DNA of 64,000 bases from Oscillibacter valericigenes Sjm18-20 (GTDB lineage Bacteria > Bacillota > Clostridia > Oscillospirales > Oscillospiraceae). The first letter of the stretch is position 1. Each line of letters begins with the position of its first letter. The DNA lies in contig AP012044.1 in assembly GCA_000283575.1 (NCBI GenBank), forward strand, positions 3,472,001 to 3,536,000, read 5' to 3'. Of the stretch, positions 1-7,997 are shown in pieces. Made by a program: the position numbers and the translations under genes. The notes under the pieces are model-generated. The model made no database searches, was not told the DNA's origin, and was given only the letters and a program-made list of their open reading frames with translations.

Positions 1-1284
1 TTCCGTCAGCGACAGCCGGATGGCCCAGGGCGGCACCTCCACCGCCACAGCCGGGTCCTCCATCATCACAAACACCGTCTCATAGGGCGGGCTCTTTTTC
101 GGATACCGTCCCATGCCGTCCGTAAAGTAGATCAGGCCCCGCAGGCCCGTCAGTTCCCCGGCCTTTTGCAACTCCTCCACCCGCCGGAACACCGGACAAA
201 AATCCGTGGCGCTGCCGCCCGCCAGATGAAAGTTCTCCATATAGGCTTTCAGCTCCCTGAGGTCATGGAGCGCCGTATCGTCCCGCAGCTGGTCATCGCA
301 CTGCATCACCCGGATATTCACCCTAGTGGAAAACGTCTCCGCACTCCTTAAGATCGTATAAGTGGCGGACAGGAACCGTCGCACCAGCTCCCCCGAGGTG
401 GACATGGAGGTGTCGATGGCAATGATAAAATCCTGAATTCGCTTCTCTTCCCGGGTCTCCGGCGGCTCTACCAACGGCATGTTGCCGTAGAGCCTCAGGC
501 CGTAGGAGTAGAATCCATAGTCAAAGCTGTCGCCGTCCACCCCCAGCACCTCCCGGGGAACGGCGAACCGCCGGAGAAAATTCCGGTAGTCCACGCCGGG
601 ACGGTTCTCAACCTTCACCTGCTCATACACCGCTTCACCGCCGGTAGCCCTGCCGGCGAGGACGGTCTCCATCCCGGTTTGAGTACGCTCCGACGCGGAT
701 TGCCACTTTTTGTCCTGCCGCTGGCTGCGCTGCTGATCCTTCCCGCTCTGCGGGTCCCATAACCCGTGGTCGTCGGCAAAAAATTCCCGCTGAAGCCTCG
801 CGCGCTCATACTCAGGGAGCTTGCGCCGCTGGAGCTCCCGATAGATGCCCTCGGCAGAGAGGACCTTCATGCAGCTTTGAAGGCTCCCGTAAAAGTTCCG
901 GCGCACCGGGGCCGCGGCAACCCCCAGACAGGGGCGGTCCAGCCCGTCCAGAATGCTCTCCACCGCAACGTCGCAGCTCAGGTCCCACAGCTCCGGTTCG
1001 CGCCCTTGCTTTTTGGCCAGATGGCGTAAGAGGCAGTGCAGAATTACATGGAGGTATGCCCGGTTGATGTGGGTCATTCCCCGCAAAAACCGCTCGGAGA
1101 GGTAGGCAGGATCGTACAAAAGCCGCTCCCCATCGGTAGCCAGAGAAAGCGTCACTCCGTCTCCCGGCTGAAAATCCAGACCGCACAGCGCCGCATCCAG
1201 ATACGGGAAATTCAGATACAGCTCGCTTTGGGCTGAGCGCAGAATTTCAAGTCCGATCTCCGCTTTTGTCTTACCCGCCGGCAT
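1..1284 (-). CDS. VWA-like domain protein (DUF2201-type putative metallopeptidase), 3' end cut by window
   Basis: The frame opens at the ATG at 1284-1282 and stays open for 428 codons to the left edge, so the C-terminus is missing. The N-terminal part (residues ~65-110) contains HINRAYLHVILHCLLRHL, like the putative metallopeptidase domain of the DUF2201 family. Residues ~305-320 read FIIAIDTSMSTSGE, a MIDAS-type DxSxS motif opening a C-terminal von Willebrand A-like domain. A charged linker with QQRSQRQDKK lies between them. The start lies 16 bases after the stop of the upstream leucine-rich-repeat gene, so the two are probably one operon. In related gut Clostridia this pair usually travels with a MoxR-type AAA ATPase, which would lie just off the left edge; this is inference. 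Substrate unknown. Family assignment is good, function is not known. Confidence 0.8.
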   Translation of the reverse strand, partial: MPAGKTKAEIGLEILRSAQSELYLNFPYLDAALCGLDFQPGDGVTLSLATDGERLLYDPAYLSERFLRGMTHINRAYLHVILHCLLRHLAKKQGREPELWDLSCDVAVESILDGLDRPCLGVAAAPVRRNFYGSLQSCMKVLSAEGIYRELQRRKLPEYERARLQREFFADDHGLWDPQSGKDQQRSQRQDKKWQSASERTQTGMETVLAGRATGGEAVYEQVKVENRPGVDYRNFLRRFAVPREVLGVDGDSFDYGFYSYGLRLYGNMPLVEPPETREEKRIQDFIIAIDTSMSTSGELVRRFLSATYTILRSAETFSTRVNIRVMQCDDQLRDDTALHDLRELKAYMENFHLAGGSATDFCPVFRRVEELQKAGELTGLRGLIYFTDGMGRYPKKSPPYETVFVMMEDPAVAVEVPPWAIRLSLTE

Positions 1285-1300
1285 GACGCCGCCCCCTCTC

Positions 1301-2272
1301 TCATAAGTCAAAGGATTTATAAAGACCGTTGGGCGTCTGCCCGCGACGCTGCTCCAGCAATAATGCCATAGGCTCCGCAAGGCCCAGGTGCCGGGCGGTC
1401 TCCGCCGCGCCGTCAAGGGTTTTCCCGTCCGCACCGCACCGGGGCAAAAACCAGGAAAGCCCCCGGCTGTCCCGCTCTTTCAGAAGCCACCCCAGCACGT
1501 CTCCCGTGCGGCTTTTCAAATACGCAAGGTACCGCACCGCCGCTTCCCCCGTCAACTCGCGGGGGGCCCGCAGCCGATGCCACGCCAGACGCATCGCGCA
1601 GTCCGGGTCGTGCTCCGTGGCCAGCAGTCCGGCAAACAGAGCGTCGTATTCCGCCAGAGGAAGCGCCCGTTCCCGGAACACATGGTGATAGGGATAACCC
1701 GGCCCGTAGAGGTGAAAGTCAAAGTGGTGGGCCGGGGAATTCTCCTCATAGGACTCCCGGTACTCCGGAAAGATCAGCCGGGCCGCCCCGCCATCCGGGT
1801 ACTCCACGCTCACGTCCAGTTCTTCCGGCAGCTCATCGGCAAAGTAGGATATGCTTTCCGTCCGGTTGTCTCGCGCCCGGATGAAAAACCGGCGAAGACT
1901 GCGGCAGTTCATGAACACGCTGCCGCCCCAGCAGTCCACCGGCTCCGTGACCCGCAGCTCCTTCAGCGCCACGCAGTTGTAAAAGGCATAATTCCCCACC
2001 CGCCGCACCTTGGACGGCAGGACGATGGTCTCAATCCTCCTCGCGTCATTTTCCGGCGTTCCCCCGCCGCAATTAATCCGCAGAGCCGTCCCCTCCGGGG
2101 CGGTCCCATCCGGGGAAAAGGCGTGATGGCCCAGAGCGGTCACTGGAAGGCCCCGGACGGTTTCCGGCAGCACCACATTCCGGTCGCCGGTCTCTACCCG
2201 CGTCACCTCCACTCCGCCGGGCGCCACCCGCCACCAAAGCGTCAGATCGTTTTGTCCCGCCACTATCTCCAT
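1301..2272 (-). CDS. Leucine-rich-repeat (BspA/LRR_5-like) protein
   Basis: 323 residues from the ATG at 2272; a GGGGTGAG Shine-Dalgarno sits just upstream, so the longer frame reaching 2314 was not used. Residues ~90-140 hold BspA-type leucine-rich repeats (IETIVLPSKVRRVGNYAFYNC, then LKELRV...FMNCRSLRRF). The C-terminal third (~230-310) is alpha-helical with Leu/Ala-rich repeats and no recognised domain. There is no signal peptide, so the protein should be cytoplasmic, unlike surface BspA proteins. It is upstream of and co-oriented with the VWA-like gene, 16 bases apart, and probably serves as its partner or substrate adaptor (inference). Confidence 0.72.
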   Translation of the reverse strand: MEIVAGQNDLTLWWRVAPGGVEVTRVETGDRNVVLPETVRGLPVTALGHHAFSPDGTAPEGTALRINCGGGTPENDARRIETIVLPSKVRRVGNYAFYNCVALKELRVTEPVDCWGGSVFMNCRSLRRFFIRARDNRTESISYFADELPEELDVSVEYPDGGAARLIFPEYRESYEENSPAHHFDFHLYGPGYPYHHVFRERALPLAEYDALFAGLLATEHDPDCAMRLAWHRLRAPRELTGEAAVRYLAYLKSRTGDVLGWLLKERDSRGLSWFLPRCGADGKTLDGAAETARHLGLAEPMALLLEQRRGQTPNGLYKSFDL

Positions 2273-2392
2273 CCGCTCACCCCCTCTGCAAAATGCAATC
2301 GTATGATACCACATTTTCTCCCGTTTTCACAGTGCTTTTCCCACTTGCCCGCCACACAGCAAAAAGGTCGAATAATTTTTTTATTTTTCCAC

Positions 2393-2420
2393 TTGACAAG
2401 CTGCGCATACTGTATATACT
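2393..2420 (+). promoter_or_regulatory. Sigma-A promoter of the GntR-ABC operon
   Basis: TTGACA at 2393-2398, a 16-base spacer, and TATACT at 2415-2420. It lies 32 bases before the TTG start of the GntR gene and is overlapped by an operator dyad. Confidence 0.8.
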
Positions 2421-2438
2421 GTTCATGTACAGTATGCG
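2404..2438. promoter_or_regulatory. Perfect inverted-repeat operator over the -10 box
   Basis: CGCATACTGTA at 2404-2414 is exactly repeated in reverse complement (TACAGTATGCG) at 2428-2438, with a 13-base spacer holding most of the -10 box. A third copy of the ATACTGT half-site lies inside (2417-2422). The position fits autorepression by the GntR/YtrA-type product. Confidence 0.78.
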
Positions 2439-2451
2439 AGGTGATTACAGT

Positions 2452-2826
2452 TTGGACATCCTATTGAGTAATTCCTCCAGTGCACCCATCTATGAGCAGA
2501 TTGCCACGCAGATCAAGGATCAGATTATAGCTGGGGCGCTGGACCCGGGGCAACCGCTGCCCTCCATCCGTGCGCTGGCCAAGGACCTGCGCATCTCTGT
2601 CATCACCACAAAACGGGCCTATGACGAGTTGGAGGCGGACGGCTTTTTATATACGGTAGCGGGCAAAGGGTGTTTTGTTGCGGAGCAGAACACGGAGTTG
2701 ATCCGGGAAAGCCGTCTCCGGGAGATCGAGGGGCACCTGCAATCCGCAGCGGATTTGGCGGGAAGCTGCCAGGTCACGGACGGGGAATTGCAGGAAATGC
2801 TGCGCCTGATTTTAAAGGGAGAGTAA
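2452..2826 (+). CDS. GntR-family regulator, YtrA subfamily
   Basis: 124 residues from a TTG at 2452, chosen because the GAGGTGAT ribosome site lies 6 bases upstream and because YtrA-type proteins begin with xDILLSNSSSxPIYEQI; an in-frame ATG at 2425 overlaps the operator and is less likely. Residues 10-75 form the winged helix-turn-helix (APIYEQIATQIKDQI, ALAKDLRISVITTKRAY). A short helical dimerisation tail follows instead of an effector domain. This subfamily represses its own operon with a neighbouring ABC exporter, as in Bacillus subtilis ytrA, and the dyad at 2404-2438 supports this. It ends 3 bases before the ATPase gene. Confidence 0.9.
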   Translation: MDILLSNSSSAPIYEQIATQIKDQIIAGALDPGQPLPSIRALAKDLRISVITTKRAYDELEADGFLYTVAGKGCFVAEQNTELIRESRLREIEGHLQSAADLAGSCQVTDGELQEMLRLILKGE

Positions 2827-2829
2827 ATC

Positions 2830-3681
2830 ATGAATGCGATCGAAATGAAAAATGTCAGCAAGAGCTTTGGCGATTTCGCCATACAGAACTTAAACTTTGA
2901 ACTGCCTCAGGGGGCCATCTGTGGCCTGGTCGGTGAAAACGGGGCGGGCAAATCCACCACAATCCGGCTTTTGATGGACGCTCTGCGGCCGGACAGCGGG
3001 GAAATTTCCGTTCTCGGTGTGGATACCCGCAGTCCTGAATTTCAGCAGGTCAAGGAGGACGTGGGCGTGGTGATGGACGAGGCCTATTTTCCGGAGACGC
3101 TGAACGCCCGGCAGGTGGGCTCCATTATGGCCGATACCTATGCCCGCTGGGACGCGGAGACTTACGACGGATTCATTCGACGGTTCGATCTGCCGCCCTC
3201 CAAGGCCTTCAAGAACTACTCCCGGGGCATGACCATGAAGCTGGCCATCGCCGTAGCTTTAAGCCACAGTCCCCGGCTGCTGGTTCTGGACGAAGCCACC
3301 AGCGGCCTTGACCCCATCGTGCGGGACGAAATTCTGGAGCTCTTCTCCGAGTTTACCCGGGACGAGGAGCACTCCATTCTGATCTCGTCCCACATCGTCA
3401 GCGACCTTGAAAAGCTGTGCGATTACATCGCGTTTCTCCATAAGGGCCGGCTGCGGTTCTGCATGGAGAAAGACGCCCTGCGAGACGAGTACGGCATTGT
3501 CAGCTGTACGAAAACGCAGCTGGCGAACCTCCCCCGTGAGGCCGTGTGCGGCGTGGAGAAATCGCCCTATGGCGCGAGAGCTCTGGTAAAGCGGAAACTG
3601 GTCTCCTCCGCACTCCAGCTGGATCGGCCCAATATCGAAGACGTCATTTTATTTCTGGTGAAGGGGGAAAAGCAGGCATGA
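2830..3681 (+). CDS. ABC transporter ATP-binding protein (YtrB/BcrA-like)
   Basis: 283 residues. Walker A GENGAGKST (~34-42), a divergent signature YSRGM in place of LSGGQ (~130-135), Walker B LLVLDEATSGLDP (~150-162) and a switch His in SSHIVSD. One nucleotide-binding domain of the exporter type is followed by an ~70-residue C-terminal tail typical of BcrA/YtrB ATPases. Its TGA overlaps the ATG of the permease gene (ATGA), so translation is coupled. It supplies energy for the membrane protein encoded next; the substrate is unknown (antibiotic, peptide or lipid export is usual for the family). Confidence 0.92.
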   Translation: MNAIEMKNVSKSFGDFAIQNLNFELPQGAICGLVGENGAGKSTTIRLLMDALRPDSGEISVLGVDTRSPEFQQVKEDVGVVMDEAYFPETLNARQVGSIMADTYARWDAETYDGFIRRFDLPPSKAFKNYSRGMTMKLAIAVALSHSPRLLVLDEATSGLDPIVRDEILELFSEFTRDEEHSILISSHIVSDLEKLCDYIAFLHKGRLRFCMEKDALRDEYGIVSCTKTQLANLPREAVCGVEKSPYGARALVKRKLVSSALQLDRPNIEDVILFLVKGEKQA

Positions 3682-4292
3682 AGGCTCTTTTGAAAAAGGA
3701 TATTTTTGTACTTATCCGGCAGATGCGGTTGTTCCTGGTGATGATTATAATTTTTTCGGTGCTCCCGGGAGTAAATATGACTACCTTCGCCATTGTCTAC
3801 TGTGGGATGTTGCCCTATGTCGCCATGGCGTATGACGAGCGGAGCAAATGGACGGAGCTGGCGGCCATGATGCCCTATACCCCCGGCGATATTGTGCTGA
3901 GCAAGTACACGCTGGGCTGGATGGCGATTGGGTTTGCCACCGTGCTGAGCACCGCGGCCCACCTCATTTTGGGGCGCATCTTCCCCTCGGCATACAGCCT
4001 GGCCCTCTCCGAAGTTTTCCCATCGCTGTGCATAGGTTTCATTATGATGGCGGTCACGCTGCCTCTCATGTTCCGCTTCGGTGTGGAAAAGGGCCGACTG
4101 CTTTTTATTCTTCTGATCGTTGTACTGGCCTGCGGCGGCGGGGCGCTGGTACAGGGCATGGTGGGTTTCGATGGAGAGATTCCGGTGGCGCTGAATACCT
4201 TTTTTTCGCTGGGCATTCCCGCGCTGGCAGTGGTCCTGACAGCAATTTCGGTTCCACTGTCCATTGTCATGTACAACCGGTGCAGCGTGTGA
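3678..4292 (+). CDS. ABC-2 type permease
   Basis: 204 residues from the ATG at 3678 that overlaps the ATPase stop; the longer frame from 3546 is only read-through of the ATPase gene. Starts MKALLKKDIFVLIRQMRLF and shows about six hydrophobic segments (e.g. ~16-50, ~80-100, ~115-135, ~140-160, ~175-200), the pattern of the ABC-2 membrane_5 family of Gram-positive exporters. The loop DERSKWTELAAMMPYTPGDIVLSKY is characteristic of that family. With the preceding ATPase it should form a homodimeric or single-permease exporter. Last gene of the unit, followed by a terminator. Confidence 0.85.
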   Translation: MKALLKKDIFVLIRQMRLFLVMIIIFSVLPGVNMTTFAIVYCGMLPYVAMAYDERSKWTELAAMMPYTPGDIVLSKYTLGWMAIGFATVLSTAAHLILGRIFPSAYSLALSEVFPSLCIGFIMMAVTLPLMFRFGVEKGRLLFILLIVVLACGGGALVQGMVGFDGEIPVALNTFFSLGIPALAVVLTAISVPLSIVMYNRCSV

Positions 4293-4323
4293 CACGGGTC
4301 GACAAAGTAATCGCTGTCCCATA

Positions 4324-4372
4324 AAAAACGGTCCCCTCCGGAGCGCTGTGTGTTCCGGGGGGGACCGTTTTT
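4324..4372. terminator. Bidirectional rho-independent terminator
   Basis: A GC-rich stem (ACGGTCCCC... paired with ...GGGGACCGT) flanked by an A run on the left and a T run on the right, between convergent genes ending at 4292 (+) and 4378 (-). Confidence 0.85.
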
Positions 4373-4377
4373 CAGTC

Positions 4378-4908
4378 TCATGAAATAGAGAAGGTAGCGC
4401 AGATGGCATTCAAACGGGCGCCAAAGCCCTCCGCGGCCTCGTCGGGATAGGCCATGTATACCATGTATATATGGGACTCCTGAATACAGTCAATCACGTG
4501 CTTCTGGCTCTCCACCCACAGTTCGTCCGCTTCGCTGTTGCAGACCGTCAGGGTCACATCCGGGTTGTCAACTGCCGTCCACTGGTCGCAGGCCCCCTTG
4601 GGCAGCTTTTCGGCTGTCTTTGTCCAACCTTCGTCGGGGATATAAATGGAGTATCCCTCCCCCTCATACAGCGTGGCGGGAACCTCCTCCGTCTGCCCCT
4701 CCATCTCTATGGACAAAGTGGTCTTCGTCTCCCTGCCCGTTTCAGGGACAGAATCCTGCGGTTCCGCGGAGGTCGCTGCGCTGGCGGATGCCCCGGCGGG
4801 TGCGCCAGTGGATGCACTTGCGGATGACCCGGCGGCCTCAATCTCTCCGCAGGCAGACACCGTCAGTGCGAGGCATAAAACGGCGACCAGTGTAATGATT
4901 CGGTTCAT
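4378..4908 (-). CDS. Small Ala/Ser-rich lipoprotein of unknown function
   Basis: 176 residues. Signal peptide with lipobox LTVSAC (Cys20), then a low-complexity Ala/Ser/Gly linker (~25-55) typical of lipoproteins of this organism. The rest (~60-176) is a compact domain with TLSIEMEGQTEEVPATLYEGEGYSIYIP and a Trp-rich core. No catalytic motif was recognised. It should be anchored to the outer face of the membrane. The gene stands alone between two terminators; a GGAGGA ribosome site precedes it. Confidence 0.75.
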   Translation of the reverse strand: MNRIITLVAVLCLALTVSACGEIEAAGSSASASTGAPAGASASAATSAEPQDSVPETGRETKTTLSIEMEGQTEEVPATLYEGEGYSIYIPDEGWTKTAEKLPKGACDQWTAVDNPDVTLTVCNSEADELWVESQKHVIDCIQESHIYMVYMAYPDEAAEGFGARLNAICATFSIS

Positions 4909-4970
4909 TTCAGATTCCTCCTAATATGGACTGTTTCATGTAAAGACGCTCAAATCCCGTAAAAGTTCCA

Positions 4971-4996
4971 AAAGGGAGCCTTTCGGCTCCCTTTTT
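4971..4996. terminator. Terminator at the end of the liv operon
   Basis: AAAGGGAGCC / GGCTCCCTTT with a four-base loop (4981-4984) and T runs on both strands, just past the livF stop at 5000. Confidence 0.8.
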
Positions 4997-4999
4997 GTC

Positions 5000-5713
5000 T
5001 CAATCCTTCCGTTTGCCCAGATACGCTTCCTTCACCTTTTCATTGGCGAGCAGCTCCGCGCCGGTGCCGGAGAGGGTGATGTTTCCGGTCTCCAGCACAT
5101 AGGCTAGATCCGCGATTTTCAGCGCCATGTTTGCGTTTTGCTCGATCAGCAAAATTGTAACTCCCTGGCGGTTGATCTCCTGTATGATCTTGAAGATATC
5201 CTGCACCACCAGCGGGGCAAGCCCCAGAGAGGGTTCATCCATCATCATGAGCTTTGGCCGGCTCATCAGTGCCCGGCCCACGGCCAACATCTGCTGCTCT
5301 CCGCCGGAGAGAGTACCCGCCAGCTGCCAGGACCGTTCCTTCAGACGGGGAAACAGCCTATAGACCGAGTCCAGGTCTTTTTCAATCTCCTCCTTGTCCC
5401 TCCGAAGATAGGCCCCGATCCTCAGATTTTCCAGCACCGTCATATCCGGGAACACCCTCCGCCCCTCCGGAGACAGGGCAATGCCCTCGCTGATGATGCG
5501 GTCAATATTCTTTCCAATCAACTCGTTCCCGTTCCACTTGATGGAGCCGGAGTCAGCCTTGACAAGTCCGGTAATGGTGCGCAGAGTGGTGGATTTACCG
5601 GCGCCGTTGGCGCCGATCAGGGTGACAATCTTTCCGTCGGGCACCTCCATGGAGATACCCCGCAGAGCGTGAATGCCGCCGTAGGACACTTTCAGATTGT
5701 CGATTTTAAGCAT
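5000..5713 (-). CDS. livF: Branched-chain amino acid ABC transporter ATP-binding protein LivF
   Basis: 237 residues, the normal LivF length. Walker A GANGAGKST (~34-42), signature LSGGEQQM (~136-143), Walker B LMMMDEPSLGL and the LivF-typical GRRVFPDMTVLENL. With LivG it drives uptake of leucine, isoleucine and valine or related hydrophobic amino acids through LivH/LivM. Its start overlaps the livG stop by 8 bases. Last gene of the operon. Confidence 0.95.
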   Translation of the reverse strand: MLKIDNLKVSYGGIHALRGISMEVPDGKIVTLIGANGAGKSTTLRTITGLVKADSGSIKWNGNELIGKNIDRIISEGIALSPEGRRVFPDMTVLENLRIGAYLRRDKEEIEKDLDSVYRLFPRLKERSWQLAGTLSGGEQQMLAVGRALMSRPKLMMMDEPSLGLAPLVVQDIFKIIQEINRQGVTILLIEQNANMALKIADLAYVLETGNITLSGTGAELLANEKVKEAYLGKRKD

Positions 5714-6638
5714 CTTCCGCCACCCCCAGATACGCGTCGATCACGCGCTGATTATTCTGAACCTCCGCGGGTGTTCCCTTGGCGATCAGTCCGCCGAAAT
5801 CCAGCACGTAAATGCGGTCGGAGATATCCATGACCAGATCCATGTGGTGCTCAATCAAAAATACCGTCAGTCCAAGGTCAGAGCGGATACGGCCGATGAA
5901 ATCCGTCAAGTCATTGGTCTCCTGAGGGTTCATGCCCGCCGCTGGTTCATCCAGCAAAAGAAGCTTCGGCTCCGTCGCCAATGCCCGGGCAATTTCCAGC
6001 CGGCGCTGCTTGCCGTATGGCAGGGAGGTGGCCAGTTCATCCTTTGCCTCGCTGAGGCCCACGATCTCCAGCAGCCGCTCCACGTCCGCCCGCTGGGCCG
6101 CCTCCTCCCGCCTGTTTAGCCGAAACGTGGCAGAAAACAAATTGCTGGTGCGGCGCAAGTGCTTTGCGATCAGGATATTGTCGAACACGGTCTGGGATTT
6201 CCACAGGCGGATGTTCTGAAATGTACGGGCCATGCCCAGCTTTGTGATAAGATCCGGCGTGGGGGACAGCACCTTGTCGGTGAAAGCGGCGGGGTCCCGC
6301 TCCTTCTCCGCATCTTCCAACGCAGCCTTTTCCTCTGCATCCTCTGCCTGCATGCGGAAGGCTGAGGTGTACAGCTTCGGGTTCTGCCCCTTGTAGAGCT
6401 TTTTCATCTTTCCCTGCGGATGGTTGCGCACGATGGTCTCACCGCAAAACTCCACCCGGCCGTTACTGGGGGCGTACACGCCGGTGATGACGTTGAACGC
6501 GGTCGTCTTCCCCGCGCCGTTGGGGCCGATCAGGGAGACGATCTCCCCCTCGTTGATCTCCAGATTCAGGTTATCTACGGCCACCACGCCGCCGAACTGC
6601 ATGGTGGCGTTTTCCACTCTCAATACATTCTCGCTCAT
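5706..6638 (-). CDS. livG: Branched-chain amino acid ABC transporter ATP-binding protein LivG, with an inserted segment
   Basis: 310 residues, some 50 longer than usual LivG (about 255). Walker A GPNGAGKTT (~38-46), then the usual FNVITGVYAPSNG. Between ~75 and ~125 there is a charged insert (KKLYKGQNPKLYTSAF, then Ala/Glu-rich EDAEEKAALEDAEKERD) before the LivG hallmark GMARTFQNIRLW (~131-142). Signature LPYGKQRRLEIARAL, Walker B LLLLDEPAAGMNPQE and H-loop EHHMDL are intact, so the ATPase should work. The ATG overlaps the livM stop (ATGA). Confidence 0.93.
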   Translation of the reverse strand: MSENVLRVENATMQFGGVVAVDNLNLEINEGEIVSLIGPNGAGKTTAFNVITGVYAPSNGRVEFCGETIVRNHPQGKMKKLYKGQNPKLYTSAFRMQAEDAEEKAALEDAEKERDPAAFTDKVLSPTPDLITKLGMARTFQNIRLWKSQTVFDNILIAKHLRRTSNLFSATFRLNRREEAAQRADVERLLEIVGLSEAKDELATSLPYGKQRRLEIARALATEPKLLLLDEPAAGMNPQETNDLTDFIGRIRSDLGLTVFLIEHHMDLVMDISDRIYVLDFGGLIAKGTPAEVQNNQRVIDAYLGVAEDA

Positions 6639-7993
6639 TCGGATGCACCCGCCTTCTTTGCCGCGGCCCGCTTTCTGCGTCCCATGTCCCAGAACTCCCG
6701 GTCACCCATGATGCCCTCCCGGAAGAACAGCACCACGATCATGATGACGACGGAGAACACCACCATGCGGAAGCCCTGCCGCAACAGCGGCAGCTTGAGA
6801 TTGGGGCTGATCACAAACCAGATGTCCCAAACCAAGGCGATCGCCGCCACAGCAAGCCCCAGCACCGCCCTCCAGTTGACTGCGGGCTGCCCCTGAACCG
6901 CATGGGTAAGCAGTTTTTTACCCTTGCGCTTCATTCTCAGCATACCGAAAGCCACGACGGCGGCAATCACCGCGCCGAACACAACCGCAAATTTCACTTT
7001 TACACCGAAGTTTCCCAGAATCGTCTCATTATCCAAAAACCGCAGCCACCACTCCGAGCAGCCAACGAACAAGAATGCGGCGATGACGGACCCGGTAATG
7101 GACCCGATGCCGCCGATGACCACGATCAGCAAGATCTCGTAGGTCATGGCCGCTTTGAAAGCCGAGGCCTGCACGCTGGCCTGAAACATGGCCAGCAACG
7201 CACCGGAGATTCCCGCAAAAAAGGAGCTGATGATAAAGCTCATCCGCTTGTGCTTCGCAAGATTGATTCCCATAGCCTCGGCGGCGACCTCGTCATCCCG
7301 GATGGCCTTGAAGGCCCGGCCGTAGGTAGAGTTGATCAGCAGCACCACCACGAGGATACAAAGTCCCGCGAACAGGAATGGCATAACCGTGGTCAGCTTT
7401 AAGCTGCCCAGATGGAAGTCTGTGAAGCTGGTGAAACCGTACAGCAGATTGGAACCGTTGGTAACGGGTCCCAGCTTTTCATACATTACCACCGCCCGGA
7501 TAATCTCCGCAAAGCCCAGCGTGGCGATGGCCAGATAGTCGCTTTTCAGCTTCAGCACGGGAAGTCCGATGAGCCACGCGAAAAGGCCCGCCACGCATCC
7601 CGCCAGAATCAGACAGGCCACCACGCCCAGCAGCAAACCGAACTGGCCCATGGAATTTCCCAAACTCTGCGTCACGGAGAAACCCAGTCCGCCGCCCTTA
7701 TACCGCTGATAGACGCTGGCCTGCCGCTCCACGGGGACGGTGAGCACAGCGTAGGTATAGGCGCCCAGCAGCATAAAGCCCGCCTGCCCCAGAGAAAAGA
7801 GGCCGGTAAAGCCGTTCAAAAGATTCATGGAAACGGCGACCAGCGCATAGATCGCGCCCTTTTGCAGCACCGTCAAAAGCATGGAGGGGACGATGGTGGA
7901 GGGAAGATTGTCCAGAAGTCCCACCAGCGCCAGCACAGCGACGGCGATCACCATGGTAATCCAAGCTTTTTTATGATCGTTCTTCTTTATCAT
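6635..7993 (-). CDS. livM: Branched-chain amino acid ABC transporter permease LivM, C-terminally extended
   Basis: 452 residues, longer than typical LivM (about 320-425). The core (~25-350) has the family pattern NLLNGFTGLFSLGQAGFMLLGAYTYA, LKSDYLAIATLGFAEIIR and YGRAFKAIRDDEVAAEAMGIN, with about ten membrane segments. After ~355 an extension adds a basic linker (RMKRKGKK) and two more hydrophobic segments (~375-395, ~408-425), ending in a basic tail (RRKRAAAKK). Forms the channel with LivH. Four bases separate it from livH. Confidence 0.93.
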   Translation of the reverse strand: MIKKNDHKKAWITMVIAVAVLALVGLLDNLPSTIVPSMLLTVLQKGAIYALVAVSMNLLNGFTGLFSLGQAGFMLLGAYTYAVLTVPVERQASVYQRYKGGGLGFSVTQSLGNSMGQFGLLLGVVACLILAGCVAGLFAWLIGLPVLKLKSDYLAIATLGFAEIIRAVVMYEKLGPVTNGSNLLYGFTSFTDFHLGSLKLTTVMPFLFAGLCILVVVLLINSTYGRAFKAIRDDEVAAEAMGINLAKHKRMSFIISSFFAGISGALLAMFQASVQASAFKAAMTYEILLIVVIGGIGSITGSVIAAFLFVGCSEWWLRFLDNETILGNFGVKVKFAVVFGAVIAAVVAFGMLRMKRKGKKLLTHAVQGQPAVNWRAVLGLAVAAIALVWDIWFVISPNLKLPLLRQGFRMVVFSVVIMIVVLFFREGIMGDREFWDMGRRKRAAAKKAGASE

Positions 7994-7997
7994 AGCG

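Noticed and set aside
1388-2467. 359-codon plus-strand frame
   Set aside because: Antisense to the leucine-rich-repeat gene and crossing the GntR promoter and operator; no family pattern.
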